From Asaia krungthepensis NRIC 0535 (lineage in GTDB: Bacteria > Pseudomonadota > Alphaproteobacteria > Acetobacterales > Acetobacteraceae): 64,000 bases of DNA. The DNA lies in NCBI RefSeq assembly GCF_025995175.1, contig NZ_BAPV01000009.1, forward strand, positions 91,269 through 155,268. Reading direction: 5' to 3'. The position numbers and the translations under genes were made by a program. Under the pieces are notes generated by a model. That model worked only from the letters and a program-made list of their open reading frames with translations, did no database searches and had not been told where the DNA came from. Each line of letters opens with the position of its first letter. Positions within the stretch are counted from its first letter, which is position 1. Shown here in pieces: positions 40,779 through 48,957 of this stretch.

Positions 40779-42176
40779 TTAGCGACGCGGGCCGCCAAAG
40801 CCACCGCCGGGCCGCCCGCCGGGAGCACCGCCCGACATGAGACCGGAAAGCATCTGCTTCATGCCACCGAGGCCCATCTTGCTGATGCGCTTCATGATGG
40901 TGGACATGTCGTCAAACTGCTTGAGCAACTTGTTGACCTCCTGAACCGTCGTGCCGGAACCGGCAGCGATACGCTTCTTGCGGGAGGCCTTGATGATCGA
41001 GGGCGTCTTGCGTTCGTCCTTGGTCATCGAGGAAATGATGGCCTGATGGCGCTTGAAGATCGAGGTATCCAGATCCTGATCGCCCAGCTTGTCCTTCAGC
41101 TTGCCCATGCCGGGCAGCATGCCGAGGATGCCGGAGATGGAGCCCATCTTGCCGATCTGACGCAGCTGCGAGGCATAATCGTCGAGATCGAACTTGCCCG
41201 CCATCATCTTTTTGGCGACGCGTTCGCTCTCTTCGTGATCGAGCGTCTCGCTGGCCTTTTCGACCAGCCCGGCAATATCGCCGAGGCCGAGAATACGACC
41301 GGCCACACGCTCGGGATAAAAATCGTCCAGCGCCTCGAGCTTTTCGCCCAGACCCACCAGCTTGATCGGCGCGCCGGTGATGGCACGCATCGAGAGCGCC
41401 GCACCACCGCGCGCATCGCCATCCATACGGGTCATGACGACACCGGTAATGCCGACTGCCTCGTTGAAGCGCTGCGCGGTGTTCACCGCGTCCTGACCGG
41501 TCATGGCATCGACCACGAGCAGCGTCTCGACCGGGCTGGTCGCATCGCGTACGTCGCGCACTTCCTGCATGAGGGCTTCGTCGATCGACAGACGCCCTGC
41601 CGTATCGAGGATAACCACGTCATAGCCTTCGCGACGGCCCGTCTCGAGCGCGCGCTTGGCGATCTCGACAGGCTGCTGACCGGCGATGATCGGCAGCGAG
41701 CCCACGCCGACGCGCTCGGCAAGCTGCTGCAGCTGAAGCTGTGCGGCGGGACGCTGCACGTCGAGCGAAGCAAGAAGCACACGCTTGCGCTCGCGCGCCA
41801 GAAGACGCAGGGCGATCTTGCCCGAGGTCGTGGTCTTGCCCGAACCCTGCAAACCGACCATCAGCACCGGCACAGGCGCTGCGGCCGCAAGGTTCAGCGG
41901 CACGTTGCCCGCACCGCCAAGCGCCTCGATCAAGGCGTCATTGACGATCTTGGCAACGGCCTGACCGGGAGAAATGCTTTCCAGTACCTCCGTCCCGACG
42001 GAGTTTTCCTTCACCTTGTTGACGAAGTCACGCACGACGGGCAGGGCCACGTCGGCATCCAGCATGGCCAGACGCACTTCACGCATCGCTTCGGCAACAT
42101 CCGCCTCGGACAGCCTGCCGCGCTTGGACAGACCCTCAAATACACCGGAAAGCTTGCCAGAAAGCGTGTCGAACAC
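40779..42176 (-). CDS. ffh: Signal recognition particle protein Ffh
   Basis: GTPase that, with 4.5S RNA, targets nascent membrane proteins to FtsY. It has 465 residues and starts at GTG (MFDTLSGKLSGVF). It contains the N domain, G-domain motifs VGLQGSGKTTTSGK, DTAGRLSIDE and TRMDGDARGGA, and the methionine-rich M domain (SISGILGMLPGMGKL, GGMKQMLSGLM). It ends in a Gly/Arg-rich tail (GGRPGGGFGGPRR). AAGGG lies six bases before the GTG. It heads the long minus-strand run that continues through rpsP to the peptidase. No SRP RNA gene was found in the window. Confidence 0.97.
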   Translation of the reverse strand: MFDTLSGKLSGVFEGLSKRGRLSEADVAEAMREVRLAMLDADVALPVVRDFVNKVKENSVGTEVLESISPGQAVAKIVNDALIEALGGAGNVPLNLAAAAPVPVLMVGLQGSGKTTTSGKIALRLLARERKRVLLASLDVQRPAAQLQLQQLAERVGVGSLPIIAGQQPVEIAKRALETGRREGYDVVILDTAGRLSIDEALMQEVRDVRDATSPVETLLVVDAMTGQDAVNTAQRFNEAVGITGVVMTRMDGDARGGAALSMRAITGAPIKLVGLGEKLEALDDFYPERVAGRILGLGDIAGLVEKASETLDHEESERVAKKMMAGKFDLDDYASQLRQIGKMGSISGILGMLPGMGKLKDKLGDQDLDTSIFKRHQAIISSMTKDERKTPSIIKASRKKRIAAGSGTTVQEVNKLLKQFDDMSTIMKRISKMGLGGMKQMLSGLMSGGAPGGRPGGGFGGPRR

Positions 42177-42202
42177 GTGAAACCCTTATAAGCAACAGAA
42201 AG

Positions 42203-42234
42203 ACGCCACTGCGCGAGTCTTCGCGAGGTGGCGT
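42203..42234. repeat. Hairpin upstream of ffh
   Basis: ACGCCAC (42203-42209) pairs with GTGGCGT (42228-42234), and an inner CGCGA/TCGCG (42212-42216, 42221-42225) extends the stem around a four-base loop. It lies 27 bases upstream of the ffh start codon, so it is in the 5' leader or just upstream of it; it may stop read-through from the Spy-like gene or regulate ffh. Confidence 0.55.
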
Positions 42235-42486
42235 TTCAAATCTGGACAGGGAGCTAAAGGGGTGAGGCGCCAAAGTCAAGGCAAAACCCGCCACCCGTGC
42301 CTCCACTCAGGAAAACCCGTCGACATGACCAGAAGTCGACATAACTTAAAGAGAGGAGGCGTGAGAAACAGCTCCACATCTCACGCCTCGAATGTCGGCC
42401 AGCGCAATGGGCGGGGCGTCATCGAGCCATTGCGCCGACCGTGAGGGTGACGGCCCACGACCTCAGTTTCAGAGGTCTCAGTTCCA

Positions 42487-42517
42487 CAGGTCAGGGGCGC
42501 GGGATGCCCCTGACCTG
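42487..42517 (-). terminator. Twelve-base-pair hairpin after the Spy-like gene
   Basis: Perfect stem CAGGTCAGGGGC/GCCCCTGACCTG with a seven-base loop, 14 bases beyond the stop of the minus-strand gene. A smaller inverted repeat GACCTC/GAGGTC lies next to it at 42459-42477. There is no T-run, but stem strength and position suggest transcript 3'-end formation. Confidence 0.7.
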
Positions 42518-42530
42518 CGGGAGTAAACCC

Positions 42531-43076
42531 TCAGGGCGCGTCGTCATCGTCCTTGTCAGCCGCGTTCTTGGCATGAGGCGGGCGCATCAGATCGCGGATC
42601 TGGGCCTCGAGAGCATCGAGCTTCTCCTGCGTCGTACGCACCTTGTCGAGCTGCTCCGGCGTCAGGATGTCATGAATGGCAACCGCATCGGCAGCCATGG
42701 CTTCCTCATCCTTGGCATTCAGAGCCTCTTTCTGCTTGATCAGGCCATCGAGCTTGGCCTTGTCGACCGGCCCTTTGGCCATCAGCAGAGCGCCAATCTG
42801 TCCATCGAGATCGCGTCGCTGATGCATGGCGTCACGACGCTCTTGACGATGCGCATGCATCATTGCGTGGATCTTGTCGCGCTGTTCCTTGGTGAGGTCG
42901 ACACCCCGCAACATGCCCATCAGCGGAGGGGGCATCATCATGCCCATATGGCCCGGCGGCGGTGCGATGGGGCCACCCGGCCCCGGTGCGGGAGCCGGAC
43001 CATGGGCGTGAGCCAGCGCCATGAAAGAAGGTGCCGCAGCAAGGGACAGCAGGCAGAAAGTCTTTTTCGAGATCAT
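42531..43076 (-). CDS. Spy/CpxP-like periplasmic LTXXQ protein
   Basis: A 181-residue exported protein. Signal peptide MISKKTFCLLSLAAAPSFMALAHA is followed by a His/Met/Pro-rich stretch (residues about 24-58, HGPAPAPGPGG then MGMMMPPPLMG) that could bind metal. An all-helical domain then carries two LTxxQ-type motifs (VDLTKEQRDKI and DILTPEQLDKV). The C-terminus is acidic (DKDDDD). Family knowledge: Spy and CpxP act as envelope chaperones or stress modulators. ATG at 43076 is preferred to 43139. The gene is divergent from the sugar-binding-protein gene, with a shared 540-base upstream region. Confidence 0.85.
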   Translation of the reverse strand: MISKKTFCLLSLAAAPSFMALAHAHGPAPAPGPGGPIAPPPGHMGMMMPPPLMGMLRGVDLTKEQRDKIHAMMHAHRQERRDAMHQRRDLDGQIGALLMAKGPVDKAKLDGLIKQKEALNAKDEEAMAADAVAIHDILTPEQLDKVRTTQEKLDALEAQIRDLMRPPHAKNAADKDDDDAP

Positions 43077-43618
43077 GCTCGTCTTCTTCCTATATTTGCA
43101 AAGGCACCTGTCACGATGCCTATGACTGATTTCTAGCAAGAAGAATGCGGAGAACTAGGGCCAAAACACTACAGAGTGTATGTATTGTTACAGGTTTTCT
43201 ACCTGACTGCGTCATGCCCGGCATTATGGGCGGTCATGCTGAGAGACACGCTTAACACATTCATGTTACGGCTATTTCATGTTCTTGTTATTTGCCGGAA
43301 AGAATGACAGCGTGAGCTTACGCATTCCGCAAGGAGTGACGTGTGAAGAACCGGACAGACGGACACCATGCGACCCACGCCCCGGCGACAGCCAGCAACG
43401 CCCCTCCCGAATCTTGCTCTTCCGATCGGCTCCGATCAGGTCCGGGATCATTCTCCTTGTTACATTTCTCCCACCCCCTGAACCCCGATCCCGCTTTCCT
43501 CCTCAGATCACCGGATCAAACTGCCCCCTCCCCGTTCCCTATCCGACTCTTCTCCAGGCGCGCCCTGACGGTCTTTCCCGATACGCCAAATGAACGTGCT
43601 TTTCCAAGGACTGCCTCA
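43077..43618. promoter_or_regulatory. Divergent upstream region with in-frame leader
   Basis: About 540 bases separating the Spy-like gene from the sugar-binding protein. A GTG at 43343 with AAGGAG six bases upstream opens a frame that continues in phase into the binding-protein gene, giving a possible 92-codon leader rich in Pro, Ser and pyrimidine codons. Nearby are CAGGT-TTTCT-ACCTG (43193-43207) and two TTCATGTT repeats near 43260-43285. The composition of the leader is unlike neighbouring genes, so I treat it as 5' untranslated or regulatory rather than part of the protein. Confidence 0.4.
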
Positions 43619-44932
43619 ATGAAGAAATCCCTGCTTCTGGCCAGTGTCGCTCTCGGGCTCGGGCTCACTGCCCAGGCCAAGGCCGATACAACGCTCACCA
43701 TCGCGACCGTGAACAACGTGCAGATGATCGAGATGCGCAAGCTCTCCTCGGTCTTCGAAAAGGCCCATCCCGACATTCATCTCAACTGGGTGACGCTTGA
43801 GGAGAACGTGCTGCGCCAGCGTGTGACGACGGATATCGCCACCCATGCAGGGCAGTTCGACATTCTCACCATCGGGAATTACGAAGTGCCGCTCTGGGCC
43901 AAGCAGGGCTGGCTTTACAAGTTCGATAATCTTCCTGCCGCCTATGACCTCAACGATGTCATTGCGCCGGTGCGCGAGAGTGTGAGCTATCAGGGCAAGG
44001 TCTATGCCCTGCCTTTCTACGCCGAGAGCGTGATGACGCTGTACCGCAAGGACCTGTTCGCGAAGGCCGGTATCACCATGCCGGAGGCGCCGAGCTGGGA
44101 CCAGATACGTGATTTTGCCGCCAAGACCACCGACAAATCGAGCGATACCTATGGCATCTGCCTGCGCGGCAAGCCGGGCTGGGGCGAGAACATGACCATC
44201 GTCACCACCATGGTCACCAGCTTTGGCGGCCAGTGGTTCGATATGAGCTGGAAGCCCACGCTCTCCACCCCTGCCTGGCATGATGCAATCAGCTATTACA
44301 GCTCTCTGCTCAAGCAGTTCGGTCCGCCCGGCGCCAGCGCCAACGGCTTTAACGAAAACCTCTCGCTTTTCGCAACCGGTCATTGCGCCATCTGGGTCGA
44401 CGCCACCAGCGCCGCTGGCACGGTCTATGACCCCAAGCAGAGCAGCGTAGCGGACAAGGTCGGATTTGCGCCCCTGCCGACGGGCAGCTTCAAGGGCGGA
44501 CCGACCTGGCTCTGGTCATGGAATCTTGCCATCCCGGCATCCTCGACCCATGCCGAGGCCGCGAGCACGTTCATTCAGTGGGCGACTTCCAAGGAGTATA
44601 TCCAGCTCGTCGCGAAGACCGATGGCTGGGTCAACATCCCGCCCGGCACGCGCAGCTCCTCGTATCAGTCAGCTGAGTATCAGAAGGTCGCGCCTTTCTC
44701 CTCCTTCGTGCTGAAGGCCATCGAAAGCTCGAACCCCTCGGGGCAGACGGCTCAGCCGCGCCCCTATGTCGGCGCCCAGTTTGTTGACATCACCCCCTTC
44801 CAGGGGATCGGTACCCAGGTGGGGCAGACCATCGCCTCCATTCTGGCAGGATCGACCAGTGTGGATGCCGGTCTCTCGGCCGCCAATGCTGCCACCAACC
44901 GCGTGATCCGTCAGGCGGGATACCAGAAGTAG
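43619..44932 (+). CDS. Extracellular sugar/polyol-binding protein (SBP family 1)
   Basis: Periplasmic receptor of a CUT1-type ABC importer, resembling sorbitol/mannitol-binding proteins. It has 437 residues. Signal peptide MKKSLLLASVALGLGLTAQAKA precedes the mature start DTTLTIATVNNVQMIEM. Family segments are FEKAHPDIHLNWVTLEENVL, GQFDILTIGNYEVPLWAKQGW, VYALPFYAESVMTLYRKDLF and WSWNLAIPASSTHAEAAS. ATG at 43619 has AAGGA upstream and is the only start giving a signal peptide. No ABC permease or ATPase gene follows; instead an alpha-glucosidase gene comes next after a hairpin. It is therefore an orphan in this window, and the glucosidase context hints at a glucoside ligand. Confidence 0.9.
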   Translation: MKKSLLLASVALGLGLTAQAKADTTLTIATVNNVQMIEMRKLSSVFEKAHPDIHLNWVTLEENVLRQRVTTDIATHAGQFDILTIGNYEVPLWAKQGWLYKFDNLPAAYDLNDVIAPVRESVSYQGKVYALPFYAESVMTLYRKDLFAKAGITMPEAPSWDQIRDFAAKTTDKSSDTYGICLRGKPGWGENMTIVTTMVTSFGGQWFDMSWKPTLSTPAWHDAISYYSSLLKQFGPPGASANGFNENLSLFATGHCAIWVDATSAAGTVYDPKQSSVADKVGFAPLPTGSFKGGPTWLWSWNLAIPASSTHAEAASTFIQWATSKEYIQLVAKTDGWVNIPPGTRSSSYQSAEYQKVAPFSSFVLKAIESSNPSGQTAQPRPYVGAQFVDITPFQGIGTQVGQTIASILAGSTSVDAGLSAANAATNRVIRQAGYQK

Positions 44933-45004
44933 GATAACGCTCTGCGGGAGGACACGTCGGCAGTCCTCCGCGCAGCGCGCTATTCGGCAAGTTGGATTAT
45001 TACT

Positions 45005-45036
45005 TATGTCCCGCTCTCCTTCGAAGGCGGGACATA
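45005..45036 (+). terminator. Hairpin between binding-protein and alpha-glucosidase genes
   Basis: TATGTCCCGC (45005-45014) pairs perfectly with GCGGGACATA (45027-45036) around a 12-base loop that contains a small CTTCGAAG palindrome. There is no T-run. Its position, 72 bases after the binding-protein stop, suggests partial termination or mRNA stabilisation of the upstream gene. Confidence 0.6.
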
Positions 45037-45111
45037 GCTCCGTTCTCCGCGCGGACGTCCCTCCGGGCTGCAATTTAGTGTGACTGCGCCAACCCGGTGT
45101 CAGCAACGGTG

Positions 45112-45135
45112 TTCCATGAGGCATATCTCATGGAA
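45112..45135 (+). promoter_or_regulatory. Perfect inverted repeat over the alpha-glucosidase start
   Basis: TTCCATGAG (45112-45120) and CTCATGGAA (45127-45135) are perfect complements separated by GCATAT. The right arm contains the ATG at 45130 and the left arm holds the GAGG that would be its ribosome-binding site. The repeat could be an operator for a dimeric repressor, or an mRNA hairpin that hides the start. If the true start is the next in-frame ATG at 45145, it lies wholly in the leader. Confidence 0.55.
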
Positions 45136-46806
45136 AGCAGGGCTATGACACAGAACGGTTCCTATCCTCTCTGGTGGAAAGACGCGGTCATCTACCAGGT
45201 CTATCCGCGCTCATTTGCTGACTCCGATGGCGATGGTATCGGCGACCTGCCGGGCATCATCGAACACATGCCCTATCTCGAGAAACTCGGGATCGACGCA
45301 TTGTGGATCTCCCCCTGCTTCCAGTCGCCTCAGGGCGATGCTGGATATGATATTTCCGATTACCGCAAGATCGACCCGCTTTTTGGCACGGTCGAAGATT
45401 ACGAGGCGCTGATCAAGGAAGCGCACGACCATGGACTGCGTGTGATCGCAGACATGGTCCCGAACCACACATCCGACCAGCATGCCTGGTTCAAGGAAGC
45501 CATGGCATCGGACCCAGGCAGCGCCGCACGCGAGCGCTACCTGTTCCGCGACGGCAAGGGCAAGGGCGGCAATGAGCCCCCGAATAACTGGCAGAGCGTC
45601 TTTGGCGGCATTGCCTGGACACGCGAGCCCGAGCGCAAGGATGGCAAGCCACGCCAATGGTATCTGCACCTCTTTGATAGCTGTCAGCCTGATCTGAACT
45701 GGGATAATCCGGAAGTCCGTACCGAATTCGAGTCCGTGTTGCGCTTCTGGCTCGATCGCGGCGTAGATGGGTTTCGTATCGACGTTGCCCATGGCCTCAT
45801 CAAGGAAAAGGGCCTGCCCCCTTATACCGAGCGTGCCACGATGGTAGGCGAGGATGACGACAAGACCCCCAGCGATGCGCCGATGTGGGATCGGGACGGG
45901 GTACATGACATCTATCGTAGCTGGCACAAGCTTCTGGCCAGCTATCCCGGCGACCGGATGCTCGTGGCCGAAGCCTGGGTCAAGCCGCTCTCACGTCTGG
46001 CCCGCTATGTGCGCCCCGATGAAATGCAGCAGACCTTCAATTTCGATTATCTGCTCTGTCGCTGGAATGCCGCTAAATATCGCGAGATCATTACCGACTC
46101 CCTCGAGGCAATGCATGAGGTTGGCGCCATCACGGCCTGGGTCATGTCCAACCATGATTCGGTACGCCATGCCTCGCGTCTGGGCCTGAAGGATGCAGGC
46201 GCCCGCCCGCAGGGTATCGACGCCGCCCATGAGCAGCCGAATGAAGCGCTCGGCCTGCGGCGTGCACGAGCGGTCATTTTCATGACGCTCGGCCTGCCCG
46301 GGTCAGTCACGCTGTATCAGGGTGAGGAACTTGGCCTGCCGGACCATACGACCCTCGACAAGAAATACAGACAGGATCCGGCCTTCTTCCGAACCAACGG
46401 CGAAGAAATCGGGCGCGATGGTTGTCGTATCCCCATGCCATGGACCGCAGATGGCCCCTCTCTCGGCTTCAATGAGAATGGCGAATTGTGGTTACCCCAG
46501 CCCCAGCAATACAAGGAATATGCCGTATCGACCGAAGAGAACGACCCGCATTCAACCCTCGCCCTTTATCGTACCCTCCTGAACCAGCGTAAAAACTCCC
46601 GCCTTGGGCGCGGTACGCTGGAATGGGCCGAGCCACGGGACAACGTGGTCGAGTTCACGAATGGGGATGTGCGCGTGGTCCTCAATTGCGGCGACGAGCC
46701 CGTCTCTCTCCCTCCCGGTGAGATTCTTGCGGCGAGTCTCGAGATTGAACAGGACGGTGTCCTGCCCGCCAATGCGGCGGTCTGGATCAGCGAGGGTAAA
46801 GGCTGA
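45130..46806 (+). CDS. aglA: GH13 alpha-glucosidase
   Basis: Hydrolyses alpha-glucosidic bonds of short sugars such as maltose, isomaltose or sucrose analogues. It has 558 residues and no signal peptide, so it is cytoplasmic. The GH13 (beta/alpha)8 barrel motifs are DMVPNHTSDQH, nucleophile Asp218 in GFRIDVAHG, acid/base Glu281 in VAEAWVKP and transition-state Asp343 in SNHDSVRH. The C-terminal beta domain ends VWISEGKG. The start is uncertain: 45130 has GAGG at the right distance, 45145 has CAGGG very close. It follows an orphan sugar-binding protein and probably acts on sugars that protein delivers. Oligo-1,6-glucosidase or trehalose-type specificity cannot be excluded. Confidence 0.9.
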   Translation: MESRAMTQNGSYPLWWKDAVIYQVYPRSFADSDGDGIGDLPGIIEHMPYLEKLGIDALWISPCFQSPQGDAGYDISDYRKIDPLFGTVEDYEALIKEAHDHGLRVIADMVPNHTSDQHAWFKEAMASDPGSAARERYLFRDGKGKGGNEPPNNWQSVFGGIAWTREPERKDGKPRQWYLHLFDSCQPDLNWDNPEVRTEFESVLRFWLDRGVDGFRIDVAHGLIKEKGLPPYTERATMVGEDDDKTPSDAPMWDRDGVHDIYRSWHKLLASYPGDRMLVAEAWVKPLSRLARYVRPDEMQQTFNFDYLLCRWNAAKYREIITDSLEAMHEVGAITAWVMSNHDSVRHASRLGLKDAGARPQGIDAAHEQPNEALGLRRARAVIFMTLGLPGSVTLYQGEELGLPDHTTLDKKYRQDPAFFRTNGEEIGRDGCRIPMPWTADGPSLGFNENGELWLPQPQQYKEYAVSTEENDPHSTLALYRTLLNQRKNSRLGRGTLEWAEPRDNVVEFTNGDVRVVLNCGDEPVSLPPGEILAASLEIEQDGVLPANAAVWISEGKG

Positions 46807-46812
46807 AGCACC

Positions 46813-46844
46813 CTCCTGGCCTGACCGAGCGGAAAGGCCAGGAG
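46813..46844 (+). terminator. Hairpin after the alpha-glucosidase gene
   Basis: CTCCTGGCC (46813-46821) pairs perfectly with GGCCAGGAG (46836-46844) around a 14-base loop, seven bases after the stop codon. There is no T-run, but it is well placed to end the transcript. Confidence 0.65.
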
Positions 46845-47448
46845 ACGCGGCTCGCGTCATGACGCGCGGCTCCAGCACGATGAGGTTGCAACGCCCACGC
46901 GGACGAAATACCTCTGATCGAGAGACGTTCGGGGCCGGCTCTGACTTGGAGTGCAACTTGACGTCCTGCCCAAATCGGATCCCATACGACTGTCAGATAG
47001 CCTGCCCTGAGCGGGGCTTAACACCACTCGCTCCGTTCGGCTTCTCTGCTGCCATTGCGAGATCCGCAGAGGGAGAGCGCTCTCCTCATGCGCCCTTTTT
47101 CAATCAGGCAGGCAAAAATTGGGGGATAGCAGGGCAAAGATTGCTCAGCGTCCCATGAGGCATGCTCATCAGGTCCCGCCACACGCCCTCTGGACACCGT
47201 CATTGAGGCTGACGGGCGCTGCACACCCGGGAGGGAGCACCGCGTCATCTCTTCCTGAACACCCGTTCCGTCAGCAAGGCTCCCTCGGTGATAAGACGCG
47301 ATGGTGCGCAGGCCTTCCCGGTACCAGTCCGACACAACAGAATGCATGGCAATCGAGGAGAGGGCATTCCCAGTGGCTCCGACAGCCCCCCGATTGAGTA
47401 AGAAACTCATCGCCCGTCGCCAGTGGAGCTTCGGAAGACAGGAACGGT
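46845..47448. other. Noncoding region with a 14-base palindrome
   Basis: About 600 bases with no convincing gene between two converging genes. CGCGTCATGACGCG at 46853-46866 is a perfect palindrome. CCATGAGGCAT occurs at 47153-47163, the same 11-mer as at 45115-45125 in the alpha-glucosidase start region. A minus-strand open frame at 47018-47410 (MSFLLNRGAVGATG...) has no recognisable domain and I do not call it. Confidence 0.4.
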
Positions 47449-48957
47449 CTACCCGGTTCTGAGCCAGTCTTTCGCCATCGTGAGTTCCTCAACGAAACGA
47501 CGCTCTTCCTCCTGCGCCCTCTGCGGATCGGGCAAACGCAGGAGGTAGGAAGGATGGATAGTGGCCAGCGTCGCAGGCCGCCCATGATCCTGACGCACCC
47601 GCCCCCGTGTCACCCCAAGCCGCGTCACACGCCCTTCAAACGCCTGCAGCGCGGTCGCACCCAGCGTGACGATGAGGCGTGGCCTTACGAGAGTTATTTC
47701 CTGTTCGAGCCATGGAGAGCAGGCGACAATCTCGTTCCGATCTGGTGTCTGGTGAATGCGCCGCCTCCCCTTGGATACGAATTTGAAGTGCTTCACCGCA
47801 TTGGTGAGATAGACCTCGTCACGCGCAATCCCCACCTCACCGAGGATACGGTCAAGGACCTGTCCGGCTGGGCCAACAAACGGCCTGCCCTGCAGATCCT
47901 CCTGATCACCCGGCTGCTCGCCAATGAGCATGAGCGGCGCATGCTCCGGTCCTTCTCCTGTCACGACCTGAGTGGCGAAACGGCAGAGCGAGCAGCGCTG
48001 ACACGAAGAAAGAGCATGCCCCAGAGCAGGCAAGCCGTCGAGCGCAGCTTTTTCCGCGCGGCTGGCTTCCTCGCGCCGGGCCCATTCGGCCTGGTGACGC
48101 TCGTGAAAGCCCGGCGCGGAGCCATCATTCTGCAGCGCCACCATCGCAGCCACGCGTTTCTCGGCGTCGGCCAGCATCTGGGGGATCAGGCGGGTCTCGG
48201 GCAGGTTCTTCCAGTATTTCGTGGGCATTTCCGAGCGCATCGCCTTGGTCTTGATACGCGCGGGGTTGAAAATCGACTGGTAGTAGCGATGCCACAACGC
48301 CTCGACATCATCCTGCATGGCAGGTGGGGTGCAAGGCTGGGTATCGAAGGTGATCTTGCCCCTCTCATGCAGAACCGAGCCGATGGGGGTGAGAATAAGC
48401 CAGTCCATATCCGAGAACCGCTCGGCGAAGAACGGCGCGACACTCTCGAGGATATAGTTCTCGGGTTCAAACCAGGCGACAAAATGCCGACGTCCGCCCT
48501 CCTCCTCGCCGCCCTCAGGAATTGCCTCCCGGAAGCGCAGGAATGCTTTCATCTTGTGCATGTCGCGCCGGATTTGGTGCTCCATGCGCGCTGCCTCACG
48601 AATATCGGGATCGGTCGCAATCGCCAGAAGCGCGGGTTCGCTCTGCAAACGCCAGAGCAGGCGATAGGCAAGCGCAAAGCGCGCCGGATCATGATGACGC
48701 AGGATCGAACGCAGCATCACGAGGGCCGCTTTCGTCACATGACCGACCGGGTGACCGACGGGCTCCGACGCCCGCGCCGCAGGCACCTGCTCTCCTTGCA
48801 GGACAGGGAGCGCTTCGGACGCGAAGAGCTCCGACTGTTCGGGATCGGGCACCACCCACTCAACACGATCGGGTGCTACGCCTTCTGCAAGAGCGGCACG
48901 CGCCTCATTCCGCCATGCCTCGAACCGGGCATCAAGCGGAAGCGTGATGCGCTTCAC
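47449..48957 (-). CDS. udgX: UdgX-type uracil-DNA glycosylase with N-terminal DUF4130 domain
   Basis: Two-domain DNA-repair protein of 502 residues. Residues about 1-250 form the DUF4130 domain that commonly accompanies radical-SAM DNA proteins (DMHKMKAFLRFRE, RHFVAWFEPEN, YYQSIFNPARIKTKAMRSEMP). Residues about 300-500 form a family-4-like uracil-DNA glycosylase with GEQPGDQED at 346-354, GRPFVGPAG, and the insertion GRRRIHQTP with His402; in the UdgX family this His forms a covalent bond to the DNA after uracil removal. Cys319, Cys322, Cys325 and Cys413 are candidate Fe-S ligands. ATIHPSYLLR is the second catalytic loop. GTG start overlaps the stop of the radical-SAM gene (GTGA), so the pair is coupled. 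Confidence 0.9.
   Translation of the reverse strand: MKRITLPLDARFEAWRNEARAALAEGVAPDRVEWVVPDPEQSELFASEALPVLQGEQVPAARASEPVGHPVGHVTKAALVMLRSILRHHDPARFALAYRLLWRLQSEPALLAIATDPDIREAARMEHQIRRDMHKMKAFLRFREAIPEGGEEEGGRRHFVAWFEPENYILESVAPFFAERFSDMDWLILTPIGSVLHERGKITFDTQPCTPPAMQDDVEALWHRYYQSIFNPARIKTKAMRSEMPTKYWKNLPETRLIPQMLADAEKRVAAMVALQNDGSAPGFHERHQAEWARREEASRAEKAALDGLPALGHALSSCQRCSLCRFATQVVTGEGPEHAPLMLIGEQPGDQEDLQGRPFVGPAGQVLDRILGEVGIARDEVYLTNAVKHFKFVSKGRRRIHQTPDRNEIVACSPWLEQEITLVRPRLIVTLGATALQAFEGRVTRLGVTRGRVRQDHGRPATLATIHPSYLLRLPDPQRAQEEERRFVEELTMAKDWLRTG

Noticed and set aside
40773..42191. 472-codon + strand frame exactly opposite ffh
   Set aside because: Shadow of ffh, which is certain.
47018..47410. 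Minus-strand 130-codon frame in the gap after the alpha-glucosidase gene
   Set aside because: No family resemblance and mixed composition; could be a remnant but cannot be supported.
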